NCBI GenBank assembly: GCA_905193995.1
Contig: CAJJQT010000060.1
Span: 1 to 8,858, forward strand
DNA length: 8,858 bases
Source: an uncultured Porphyromonadaceae bacterium
GTDB lineage: Bacteria; Bacteroidota; Bacteroidia; Bacteroidales; Muribaculaceae
Direction: 5' to 3'
The notes under the pieces were generated by a model that saw nothing but the letters and a program-made list of their open reading frames with translations, made no database searches and had not been told where the DNA came from. Shown piece by piece: positions 1-5,746 of this stretch. Every line of letters begins with the position of its first letter. Within the stretch, counting starts at the first letter, position 1. A program made the position numbers and the translations under genes.

Positions 1-53
1 ATCTGCCGCCGAATTTCCTTAAGTATCCTGCATGTCTGCTTTCCCCGTGCCAT
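1..53 (-). CDS. Partial Cys-motif N-terminal module protein (second tandem copy, cut by window edge)
   Basis: Only the first 17 codons are inside the window. The start ATG reads from base 53 leftwards and gives MARGKQTCRILKEIRRQ, identical to the first 17 residues of the complete neighbour starting at 757. The coding DNA is also nearly identical to that neighbour: bases 17-61 match 721-765 exactly, and only two differences are seen over 61 bases. The start lies two bases after the stop of the upstream gene (TGATTATG), the same arrangement as at the previous junction, so translation is probably coupled. By analogy the protein should go on to a C-x5-C-x3-C-x2-C motif and a hydrophobic segment. 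What its C-terminal part is cannot be seen. It is probably a third gene of the radical-SAM operon. Confidence 0.8.
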   Translation of the reverse strand, partial: MARGKQTCRILKEIRRQ

Positions 54-55
54 AA

Positions 56-757
56 TCAGTGCCTTGGTATTTTAAACATTATTATGTGGGTCATCCATAC
101 ATTTACATTTTCGCCATTCAGTTTGCCCGGAATGAAATCCGGAAGAAGTTTCATAACTTTAATAGCTTCCATGTCAAGTAACGAATTCCGACTTCTTACA
201 ATTTTCGGTTCACATACATGGCCAAGAGTATCAACATAAAATTTTACCATAACAGGTCCCTGAATATGCTCCTGAATTGCGATTTCGGGATAATTGATAT
301 GTTCGCTGATAAAAAGGTCCAAAGAGTCTTTTCCTCCAGGGAATTGAGGAATTTCATCAACCTTGTCAGAAGTGAAAATTATCCCGTCATTTTTCTTTAC
401 TTCACTTAAAACCAATCCCGGTAAATACTGATCTGACTCGTCACAATCATAGCTTTCGAAAATGTCAACTGAACTTTCGTTATTCATATCGGAATTTCTC
501 CGGGCTGCGGCGCCGGAAGGCACGAGCATCGTAAGGGCTGCGGCGGATATTCCGGCGAGGGCGACGGCTTTGCCGGTCAGGGTGCGGGCGCGGAGCTGCT
601 GCTCAAGGTAGCGGACCTCGGCCTCGCACTTGGGGCAGGTGCCGAGGCAGTCGCCACGGAACGTGCATTCCGACGTTATGAGCTCAATGTCGTTGGCCTC
701 GGCAATCTGCCGCCGTATCTCCTTAAGTATCCTGCATGTCTGCTTTCCCCGTGCCAT
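56..757 (-). CDS. Cys-motif N-terminal module fused to a TonB C-terminal domain (233 aa)
   Basis: Residues 1-57 form a charged, helical-looking module with C8 and a C31-x5-C37-x3-C41-x2-C44 cluster, suited to binding Fe-S or zinc. Residues 62-85 are hydrophobic and Ala-rich after R56, R58 and K63, and end in an AxA-like stretch. They could be a transmembrane anchor or a displaced signal peptide. An acidic linker follows. Residues 137-231 match the Bacteroidota TonB C-terminal domain: FPGG at 139-142, NYP at 155-157, IQGPVMVKFYVD at 165-176, LDMEAIKVM at 194-202 and PGK at 210-212. Such domains normally contact the TonB box of outer-membrane transporters, but the Pro-rich spacer of classical TonB is missing. 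The start is two bases after the radical-SAM stop. GC is about 64% before residue 90 and about 37% after it. The domain assignment is firm; the role of the Cys module is unknown. Confidence 0.88.
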   Translation of the reverse strand: MARGKQTCRILKEIRRQIAEANDIELITSECTFRGDCLGTCPKCEAEVRYLEQQLRARTLTGKAVALAGISAAALTMLVPSGAAARRNSDMNNESSVDIFESYDCDESDQYLPGLVLSEVKKNDGIIFTSDKVDEIPQFPGGKDSLDLFISEHINYPEIAIQEHIQGPVMVKFYVDTLGHVCEPKIVRSRNSLLDMEAIKVMKLLPDFIPGKLNGENVNVWMTHIIMFKIPRH

Positions 758-759
758 AA

Positions 760-1383
760 TCAGTGTTCGCGGATTTGATAAGTGAATAAATCGAATTTAG
801 TGTAGCCGAGGGCTTCGAGAGCCTTTCGGCTCTCCTCCCGGTCGGTATCGCAGTTGAAGTTTGCTATAAGCGGTAGGCGTATGAGGCAGTCGTCCTGTCG
901 TCCGGCATTGGCGATCAGCCGTAGATTTTCCAACACCTGAGCGTTAGACTGTCCGGTATAGTTCCGATAGATTTCCGGATTCATGTCTTTGATGTCAATA
1001 ATTAGTCTGTCCACGACCGAGAGCAAAGCCTCTATATTGGCCGAAGACACATTGAGCGCAGTCTCGAGGGTAATGCGCCACGCCGGACCGCACAGCCTGC
1101 GGAATTCGCGGATGAAACCGGGCCGCAGCGCCGGCTCGCCGCCGCCGAAAGTAACGCCGCCGTTCGTGGCGAGGAAATAAAGTTCGTCGATACGCGTCTC
1201 GTCGTACAATCTTTTAGGCGACAGCACCCTGAAAAGCGAGCCGTCGCCAAGCGAGTGAGGGTTGATGCAGTAACGGCAGCTGAGCGGACAGCCGTGGAAA
1301 GCGACCAGCGTGGTGACACCGTCGCCGTCGGTCGACAGCCGATGCCGCGATATTCCGATTATGCTTGCCCTTTGCTTTTCCAT
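760..1383 (-). CDS. Radical SAM protein of the glycyl-radical-enzyme activase type (207 aa)
   Basis: The sequence shows the radical SAM cluster motif C32-x3-C36-x2-C39 in HGCPLSCRYCINP, which binds the [4Fe-4S] cluster that cleaves S-adenosylmethionine. It also has the SAM-contacting TFGGGEP at 78-84 and the IDIKDMNPEIYRNYTG block typical of pyruvate formate-lyase and nucleotide-reductase activases. At 207 residues it is shorter than PflA (about 245) and lacks the extra ferredoxin-type cluster insert found in many activases. No glycyl radical enzyme lies nearby. Instead its stop (TGA) is followed two bases later by the start of a Cys-motif TonB-domain protein, with another such protein after that, so these are the likely functional partners. 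The ATG at 1383 is preceded by a purine-rich GGAAAG. The family is certain; the substrate is not known. Confidence 0.9.
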   Translation of the reverse strand: MEKQRASIIGISRHRLSTDGDGVTTLVAFHGCPLSCRYCINPHSLGDGSLFRVLSPKRLYDETRIDELYFLATNGGVTFGGGEPALRPGFIREFRRLCGPAWRITLETALNVSSANIEALLSVVDRLIIDIKDMNPEIYRNYTGQSNAQVLENLRLIANAGRQDDCLIRLPLIANFNCDTDREESRKALEALGYTKFDLFTYQIREH

Positions 1384-1463
1384 GGTTCACTTTCCGAAAC
1401 TTCCCATACCGCGAATTTACGCATTATATTCGGATTAGCAAGAAATAATTTCCAAAAACAATT

Positions 1464-1485
1464 TTGCACACTTCAATACGTGCAA
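1464..1485. promoter_or_regulatory. Inverted repeat upstream of the radical-SAM operon
   Basis: TTGCAC at 1464-1469 and GTGCAA at 1480-1485 form a perfect 6-base dyad with a 10-base spacer. It lies about 80-100 bases upstream of the radical-SAM start in an AT-rich intergenic region. The size and symmetry suit binding by a dimeric regulator. No exact TAnnTTTG promoter was found on the minus strand of this region, so the position of the promoter relative to the dyad is unknown. Confidence 0.3.
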
Positions 1486-1509
1486 GTCAATTTAAATTAT
1501 AGTCAATTT
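1485..1509. repeat. 9-base direct repeat AGTCAATTT, period 16
   Basis: AGTCAATTT occurs at 1485-1493 and again at 1501-1509. The copies are 16 bases apart start to start, and the first abuts the TTGCAC/GTGCAA dyad. It lies between the lysozyme gene and the radical-SAM operon. Spaced direct repeats in this position may be tandem regulator sites, but chance in AT-rich DNA cannot be excluded. Confidence 0.35.
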
Positions 1510-1534
1510 GCGATTTTAACTCAGTTTAATAAAA

Positions 1535-1564
1535 TAAATCACCTCAAAAACACAAAATGATTTA
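1535..1564 (-). terminator. Possible AT-rich terminator hairpin after the lysozyme gene
   Basis: Read on the minus strand, TAAATCA begins with the lysozyme stop codon and pairs with TGATTTA across 16 bases. Further inner U-G and U-A pairs are possible, and the tract TTTTATTAAA follows. The arms are 1558-1564 and 1535-1541. The stem is weak because it has almost no GC, so this is only a candidate end for the dipeptidase-lysozyme transcript. Confidence 0.35.
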
Positions 1565-2293
1565 CCTCAAACAATGTCCGGAGGGTAAGAACGGGGACTT
1601 GGAAGCGGGAGTGTTGACGGTGTTGAGGTCGACGGGGCCCGCGACGCCGCTGACGCGACCCATGTGGCTGTGCTGCCAGACGGTCCAGCGGCCGCGTTCG
1701 GCTATGGGTGGGTCGGTGAAGCTGCAGATCCACAGCGGCACGTCGTCGAAATGGTTGCGCACGAAGCGGACGTAGCCGTTCTTGTTTGTGTAAATTATAG
1801 CCGGACGGCCGGCACGGTCGAGCAGACTGATCATATCGGCGACGTTTTCGATGATCTCGTCGGTACTGTACTCGGTCGGATTGCCCGACTCCTCGATGTC
1901 GATGGCTACCGGCAGGTCGAGGTCGGCCCCGCGCAGGGTGCTGAGCAGGTTGAGACCCTGCTTCCAGCCGGCGACGTCGAAGCGGAAGAAATGATATGCC
2001 CCTACGGCGAGGCCCGCACGGCGCGCTGCACGGTAATTGTCCTCGAAGCGGGCATCACGCCAGGTGGCGCCCTCCGAAGCCTTGATATATATAAACGAAA
2101 TGCCGTCGGCAGCGACAGAGTCGAAGTCAACGGCGCCGTTATGCGCCGAAATGTCGATCCCGCGGACGGGATATACCGCGGGATCGATGTCGACATGCGG
2201 AGTGTGGACATTGAGTTGACGGCCGAACATCACGGCCGCGATGGCAACTGCCGTCGCGCCGATGAGTATCCATGCCGCCGTGCGTGCCTTCAT
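1562..2293 (-). CDS. Glycoside hydrolase family 25 lysozyme, N-terminally anchored or exported (243 aa)
   Basis: GH25 enzymes hydrolyse the beta-1,4 bond between N-acetylmuramic acid and N-acetylglucosamine in peptidoglycan. Residues 5-23 are a hydrophobic segment (signal anchor or signal peptide) after a basic start. The catalytic domain covers about 42-228. GIDISAHNG at 45-53 supplies D47, YIKASEG is at 69-75, GAYHFFR is at 98-104, and VAIDIEES supplies the D132-x-E134 pair in which the glutamate is the expected acid catalyst. WQHSHMGRVSGVAGPVDLN near the C-terminus matches the family's closing motif. All expected catalytic positions are present. The start is seven bases after the stop of the C69 dipeptidase, so the two are probably cotranscribed. 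It may act in the cell's own wall remodelling or on the walls of other bacteria; the sequence does not decide between these. Confidence 0.93.
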   Translation of the reverse strand: MKARTAAWILIGATAVAIAAVMFGRQLNVHTPHVDIDPAVYPVRGIDISAHNGAVDFDSVAADGISFIYIKASEGATWRDARFEDNYRAARRAGLAVGAYHFFRFDVAGWKQGLNLLSTLRGADLDLPVAIDIEESGNPTEYSTDEIIENVADMISLLDRAGRPAIIYTNKNGYVRFVRNHFDDVPLWICSFTDPPIAERGRWTVWQHSHMGRVSGVAGPVDLNTVNTPASKSPFLPSGHCLR

Positions 2294-2300
2294 CCGCGGA

Positions 2301-3941
2301 TCAGTGTGCCGAAGGCTCTACCTTGAGACGGTCGCCCTCGCTGTCGGCTATCTGGCGGAAATAGCGCTCGTTGTAGCCACCGTAGGCTGGCTGCACGGCC
2401 ATGCCTTCGGGCGTGCGATCGAAAGTGCCGGGAGCGGTTTCCTTCTTGATATTGCCGTCGAGAAACTTGACCAGCAGGTAGTCGCCGAGATTCTTGTAGG
2501 CTGCGGTAACGTCGGCTGCGGCCCGGGCGGTAAGGGCGTTCGCTGCCGACGCGGCCTCAGCGGCGGGTGCGGATGCAAGCGACACCGCGAGCGAGTCGAC
2601 GGTTGCCTCGAGCGAGTCTTCGAAGCCCTTCTGCACGCGGCGGATATCGGGAATCATCTGCGAGTAGCGGTTGTAGGCCTGGTTGGCGACGTAGTTGTTG
2701 ACCCAGAACATGGCGTCCCACGACAGAGTGAGCAGATCGCCGTTGCCGTGCGCGAGCTGGTGCGGCACTTCGGTGAGAGTGTTGAATACGGGGATGTAGA
2801 CGCATGTGTTGGCGTCGTCGACACCGAACCACAGGATGCCGCGCATCGCGTCGGGACGGGCTGCGTTCATCGACGATACGAACGAGAAGCCTGTCTGCTG
2901 CGTGGCGATAGCACGCTCGTGGGTGTAGGTAGAGCCGTCGATCTCGTAGGTGAGCGGACGCCAGCGGTAGGGCACGTCGAACGGTCCGGCGCCGGGATCC
3001 TTGGTCATGTCGAGCGGAGTGCCCTCGAAGTGGTCGCGCATCATCCACTTGAGGTCGTTGGCCGACACGGGGCGGTCGGGCTTAACCCACAGGGGCATGA
3101 TCTCGCCCTTGCCTTCGAGAATCCAGGGCAGCCAGCGGTCAGCGGCGTCATTGTCCATGAAGCGGTTGTAGTAGCTCCAGACGCGGGCGTCGCAGCCGCG
3201 CAGGGCGAGCGCGTCGGCGATGGCGTAGGCGCGCGAGAAGTCGAAATCCTTGTCGTTGCCCTCGAAATAACCCTGCGAGCGGGCGAAGTCGATCACGTCG
3301 GGCGAGTAGAGCGTCTGCGGGTCGTCGAGCGGGAAGGTGTGGATGCGCGAGTGGTTGGCATGGCCGCTGATGCAGCCGTCGGGCACGCGGCGTGCGACCC
3401 ACACGGCGCCTGGATCGGTCTTGCCCTTGCCGATGAGTTCGAGAATCCAGACTTCGTCGGGATCGGCGATCGAGAAGCTCTCGCCTTCGGATGCGTAGCC
3501 GTAGTCGCGCACGAGCGAGGTCATCACGTCAAGAGCCTCGCGGGCGGTCTTCGAGCGCTCGAGAGCTATGTAGATCAGCGAACCGTAGTCGATCAGACCC
3601 GAGCCGGCGAGTTCGGGTCGGCCGCCCCAGGTGCTTTCGGCTATGGTGACGCCGTGTTCGTTCATATTGCCCATGGTGGCGTACGTGTGGGCAGATTCGG
3701 GAATCTCGCCGAGGTAGCGTCCGCTGTCCCAGTCGGCTACGCGCCGCATCGAGCCGGGCGCGTGGTCGGCGGCGGCCTTGTTGTAGAGTTCGCCGTAAAG
3801 CGTGTGGCTGTCGGCTGCGTATGTTATCATGGTCGAGCCGTCGGCGGTAGCGCCTTTGGCAGCGATGAGGCTTGTGCAAGCGTCGGCGGCCTCAGCGCAC
3901 ATGGCGGCCGCGGCCAGCAAGGATATAATCTTTATCTTCAT
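2301..3941 (-). CDS. C69-family dipeptidase, Ntn hydrolase (546 aa)
   Basis: Peptidase family C69 enzymes are N-terminal-nucleophile hydrolases that cleave dipeptides, with a cysteine exposed by processing as the nucleophile. From the ATG at 3941 the protein starts with a signal peptide, MKIKIISLLAAAAMCAEAADA, followed directly by C22-T-S-L. Cleavage after ADA would expose C22. The block GATADGSTMITYAADSH (30-46) is the typical start of the family fold, and 546 residues is normal for Bacteroidales members. The reading frame stays open 14 codons further upstream to 3983. That start is rejected because it would bury the signal peptide and lies upstream of the promoter element at 3949-3956. The gene is followed by the GH25 lysozyme after seven bases. 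The likely job is processing of peptides, possibly from peptidoglycan, in the periplasm. Confidence 0.92.
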   Translation of the reverse strand: MKIKIISLLAAAAMCAEAADACTSLIAAKGATADGSTMITYAADSHTLYGELYNKAAADHAPGSMRRVADWDSGRYLGEIPESAHTYATMGNMNEHGVTIAESTWGGRPELAGSGLIDYGSLIYIALERSKTAREALDVMTSLVRDYGYASEGESFSIADPDEVWILELIGKGKTDPGAVWVARRVPDGCISGHANHSRIHTFPLDDPQTLYSPDVIDFARSQGYFEGNDKDFDFSRAYAIADALALRGCDARVWSYYNRFMDNDAADRWLPWILEGKGEIMPLWVKPDRPVSANDLKWMMRDHFEGTPLDMTKDPGAGPFDVPYRWRPLTYEIDGSTYTHERAIATQQTGFSFVSSMNAARPDAMRGILWFGVDDANTCVYIPVFNTLTEVPHQLAHGNGDLLTLSWDAMFWVNNYVANQAYNRYSQMIPDIRRVQKGFEDSLEATVDSLAVSLASAPAAEAASAANALTARAAADVTAAYKNLGDYLLVKFLDGNIKKETAPGTFDRTPEGMAVQPAYGGYNERYFRQIADSEGDRLKVEPSAH

Positions 3942-3948
3942 AGCAGTA

Positions 3949-3979
3949 CAAAGGTACGGCTTTTTTGCGTCCCGCCAAC
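3949..3979 (-). promoter_or_regulatory. Bacteroidota-type promoter for the dipeptidase-lysozyme operon
   Basis: On the minus strand TACCTTTG (3956-3949) is an exact match to the -7 consensus TAnnTTTG. GTTG (3979-3976), 19 bases upstream, matches three of four bases of the -33 box TTTG. Transcription would begin near 3943-3945, only a few bases before the ATG at 3941, so the messenger would have almost no leader. Confidence 0.6.
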
Positions 3980-4002
3980 ACATCGGGCGGCTGTTTGCGT
4001 CC
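3964..4002. promoter_or_regulatory. Nested direct and inverted repeats in the divergent promoter region
   Basis: TTTGCGTCC occurs at 3964-3972 and again at 3994-4002, exactly 30 bases apart. Between them CCCGCC (3971-3976) and GGGCGG (3985-3990) form a perfect dyad with an 8-base spacer. The dyad overlaps the -33 region of the dipeptidase promoter and lies upstream of the hydrolase promoter. This is the expected place for an operator controlling one or both genes; no regulator is identified. Confidence 0.4.
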
Positions 4003-4017
4003 GATTTTATAAATTTT

Positions 4018-4049
4018 TTAGGAAATTACAGCCAATTATCGTATCTTTG
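4018..4049 (+). promoter_or_regulatory. Bacteroidota-type promoter for the SGNH hydrolase gene
   Basis: TATCTTTG at 4042-4049 is an exact match to TAnnTTTG. A weak TTAG at 4018-4021 sits 20 bases upstream in place of TTTG. The predicted start near 4054 leaves an AT-rich leader of about 35 bases before the ATG at 4089, a normal length. Confidence 0.65.
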
Positions 4050-4088
4050 CGCCAAAAGAATACCAAAAACAACTATAGCCTTGAAACT

Positions 4089-5198
4089 ATGAAAAAATTA
4101 CTACTTCTTGCGCTGGCTCTGCTGGCCGTGATGCCCCTCCGCGCCGCCGATGAGCCGGAAAGGCCCTGGAAACTCGTCAATGCGCTCGATCTGCGCGTGA
4201 TCAATAAGGGCTGGGACAACACCCTGCGCCCGTTTACCCGCATTCCAGCTTATCTGAAAGACAGCGTGCGGCCCGACCTGTGGGAACGCGCCCAGTGCTC
4301 GAGCGGCATCGGCCTGCGCTTCGCCACCAACTCGACCCGCATCGGCGTCAAGTACGAACTGCTCTGGAACACCCACCTGATCCACATGGCCGACACTGGC
4401 CTCAAGGGCACCGACCTCTACATACTCGAGGGCGACTCGGTGTGGCGCCACGTCAACACTAACCGCCCCTATGTCAACAACAAGGAGGAGAAGATCGTCG
4501 AATCGACCTATGTCGAGCGTCTCGACGGCAAGATGCATGAATACATGATTTACTTCCCGCTATACGACGGCGTAAACGAGCTGTGGGTCAAGGTCGACAG
4601 CGATGCTGTCATCACCCCGGGCAATCCTGAGATCATCTCGACCGAACGCAAGATAGTGGCCTACGGCACGAGCATCCTGCAGGGCGGCTGCGCCTCGCGC
4701 ACCGGCATGTGCGGCACCAACATCATCGGCCGCGAGCTCAACGCCGAGGTAGTCAACATCGGCATCTCGGGCGAGGGCAAGCAGGACCAGTGCATGGCCC
4801 GCGCCATGAACCAGATTCCCGATGTCGACCTGTTCCTGCTCGACCCGGTGCCCAACTGCACCGAGATGCAATGCGACACGCTCACCTACGACTTCGTGAA
4901 GATCCTCGCCGACGCACACCCCAATACGCCGATCGTGATGCTTGCCGGCCCGCTCTATCCCTACTACCGCTACGATTCGATGTTCAACAAATACCTGCCG
5001 GCCAAAAACGACGCTTACCGCCGCAACTATCAGCGGCTTAAGGACGAAGGCTATACCAACCTCTACTTCATCGAATCCGAAGGTCTTGACGGCCCCGAGG
5101 ACGACGGCACTGTCGACGGCATCCATCTCACCGACCTCGGCTTCCGTCACTACGCCGACTTCCTGCTGCCCAAGCTCCGCGAAATCCTCGGCTGGTAA
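4089..5198 (+). CDS. Exported SGNH/GDSL hydrolase with N-terminal GxDLY domain (369 aa)
   Basis: SGNH hydrolases are serine esterases or lipases acting on acyl esters, often on carbohydrates. Residues 1-20 are a clear signal peptide (MKKLLLLALALLAVMPLRAA). The N-terminal beta domain carries GTDLYILEGD at 107-116, the signature of the GxDLY domain (PF14607 type). The hydrolase domain (PF14606 type) runs from about 185. Its blocks are YGTSILQGG with nucleophile S195, NIGISGEG with oxyanion G225/G228, LLDPVPN with N256, and the C-terminal D343-G-I-H346. All four SGNH residues are present. The open frame extends far upstream to 2241, but that part is antisense to the dipeptidase. The ATG at 4089 is chosen because it gives the signal peptide and lies about 35 bases after the predicted transcription start. 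The natural substrate is unknown. Confidence 0.93.
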   Translation: MKKLLLLALALLAVMPLRAADEPERPWKLVNALDLRVINKGWDNTLRPFTRIPAYLKDSVRPDLWERAQCSSGIGLRFATNSTRIGVKYELLWNTHLIHMADTGLKGTDLYILEGDSVWRHVNTNRPYVNNKEEKIVESTYVERLDGKMHEYMIYFPLYDGVNELWVKVDSDAVITPGNPEIISTERKIVAYGTSILQGGCASRTGMCGTNIIGRELNAEVVNIGISGEGKQDQCMARAMNQIPDVDLFLLDPVPNCTEMQCDTLTYDFVKILADAHPNTPIVMLAGPLYPYYRYDSMFNKYLPAKNDAYRRNYQRLKDEGYTNLYFIESEGLDGPEDDGTVDGIHLTDLGFRHYADFLLPKLREILGW

Positions 5199-5224
5199 CG
5201 ACATCGCCAATCATCCCACACCAT

Positions 5225-5252
5225 ACGCCGCAGGCTCGCCCGTCTGCGGCGT
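5225..5252 (+). terminator. GC-rich hairpin between the hydrolase and peroxiredoxin genes
   Basis: ACGCCGCAG (5225-5233) pairs perfectly with CTGCGGCGT (5244-5252), giving a 9-base-pair stem around a 10-base loop, 26 bases after the hydrolase stop. The tract after it (GATTTTCAATT) is only a weak U-run, so it may be a terminator, a partial terminator or a stabilising 3' structure. Confidence 0.5.
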
Positions 5253-5280
5253 GATTTTCAATTATAAATTTTTCATTTTT

Positions 5281-5724
5281 ATGACTGTTCCTGACTTTCT
5301 CGGCACTGACCAGAACGGCAACCCCGTGCGCCGCAGCGACTTCCCCGGCCGCACCATAGCCCTTTATTTCTATCCCAAAGACATGACCTCGGGCTGCACG
5401 GCCCAGGCCTGCAACTTGCGCGACAACTACCGGACACTGCTCGACGCCGGCTATCAGGTGATCGGCGTCAGCGTCGATTCCGAGGCATCGCACCGCAAGT
5501 TCATCGAAAAGAACTCGCTGCCTTTCCCGCTCATTTCCGACACTCACCACAAACTTGTAGAAATGTTCGGCGTATGGGGGGAGAAGTCGATGTACGGCCG
5601 CAAGTACATGGGCACTATGCGCACCACATTCATCATCAGCCCAGACGGCTCCGTAGAGCGCGTCATCGGTCCGCGCGAGGTCAAGACCCGCGACCACGCC
5701 GCCCAGATTCTCGCCAAGCCTTGA
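5281..5724 (+). CDS. bcp: Thioredoxin-dependent peroxiredoxin, Bcp type (147 aa)
   Basis: Bcp/PrxQ peroxiredoxins reduce hydrogen peroxide and organic hydroperoxides in the cytoplasm and are recycled by thioredoxin. The sequence opens with VPDFLGTDQNG, then FPGRTIALYFYPKDMTSGCTAQAC. C39 is the peroxidatic cysteine and C44 the resolving cysteine; the five-residue spacing is that of Bcp. VIGVSVDS, the LPFPLISD block and GTMRTTFIISPDG (near 112-124) are the remaining family landmarks. At 147 residues it is a few residues shorter at the N-terminus than E. coli Bcp (156), but no in-frame upstream ATG suits better, and this ATG follows an AT-rich leader. A GNAT gene follows after 22 bases and is probably cotranscribed. 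Confidence 0.94.
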   Translation: MTVPDFLGTDQNGNPVRRSDFPGRTIALYFYPKDMTSGCTAQACNLRDNYRTLLDAGYQVIGVSVDSEASHRKFIEKNSLPFPLISDTHHKLVEMFGVWGEKSMYGRKYMGTMRTTFIISPDGSVERVIGPREVKTRDHAAQILAKP

Positions 5725-5746
5725 CCATTTCATATCCGTTTTGTGC

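Noticed and set aside
1384..1560. TATAAT-like sequence on the minus strand as a radical-SAM promoter
   Set aside because: It resembles the E. coli -10 box, but the primary sigma factor of Bacteroidota uses TAnnTTTG, and no suitable upstream box is present.
1541..1571. ACCTCAAA repeated at 1541-1548 and 1564-1571
   Set aside because: An 8-base direct repeat in A-rich DNA, partly inside the lysozyme 3' end; it is easily due to chance.
3942..3983. Upstream start for the dipeptidase at 3983
   Set aside because: It would add 14 residues in front of a good signal peptide and would lie upstream of the -7 box at 3949-3956.
2241..4088. Plus-strand open frame joined to the SGNH hydrolase (985 codons in all)
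   Set aside because: This part is antisense to the C69 dipeptidase and lysozyme. It has no recognisable domain, and the hydrolase has its own promoter and signal peptide at 4089. The long open frame is a by-product of high-GC codon use.
4560..5210. Minus-strand 216-codon open frame opposite the SGNH hydrolase
   Set aside because: It is antisense to a gene with all catalytic residues intact and has no recognisable motif.
5741..5746. TTG start two codons upstream for the acetyltransferase
   Set aside because: The ATG at 5747 gives the standard family N-terminus, and a TTG start is less likely.
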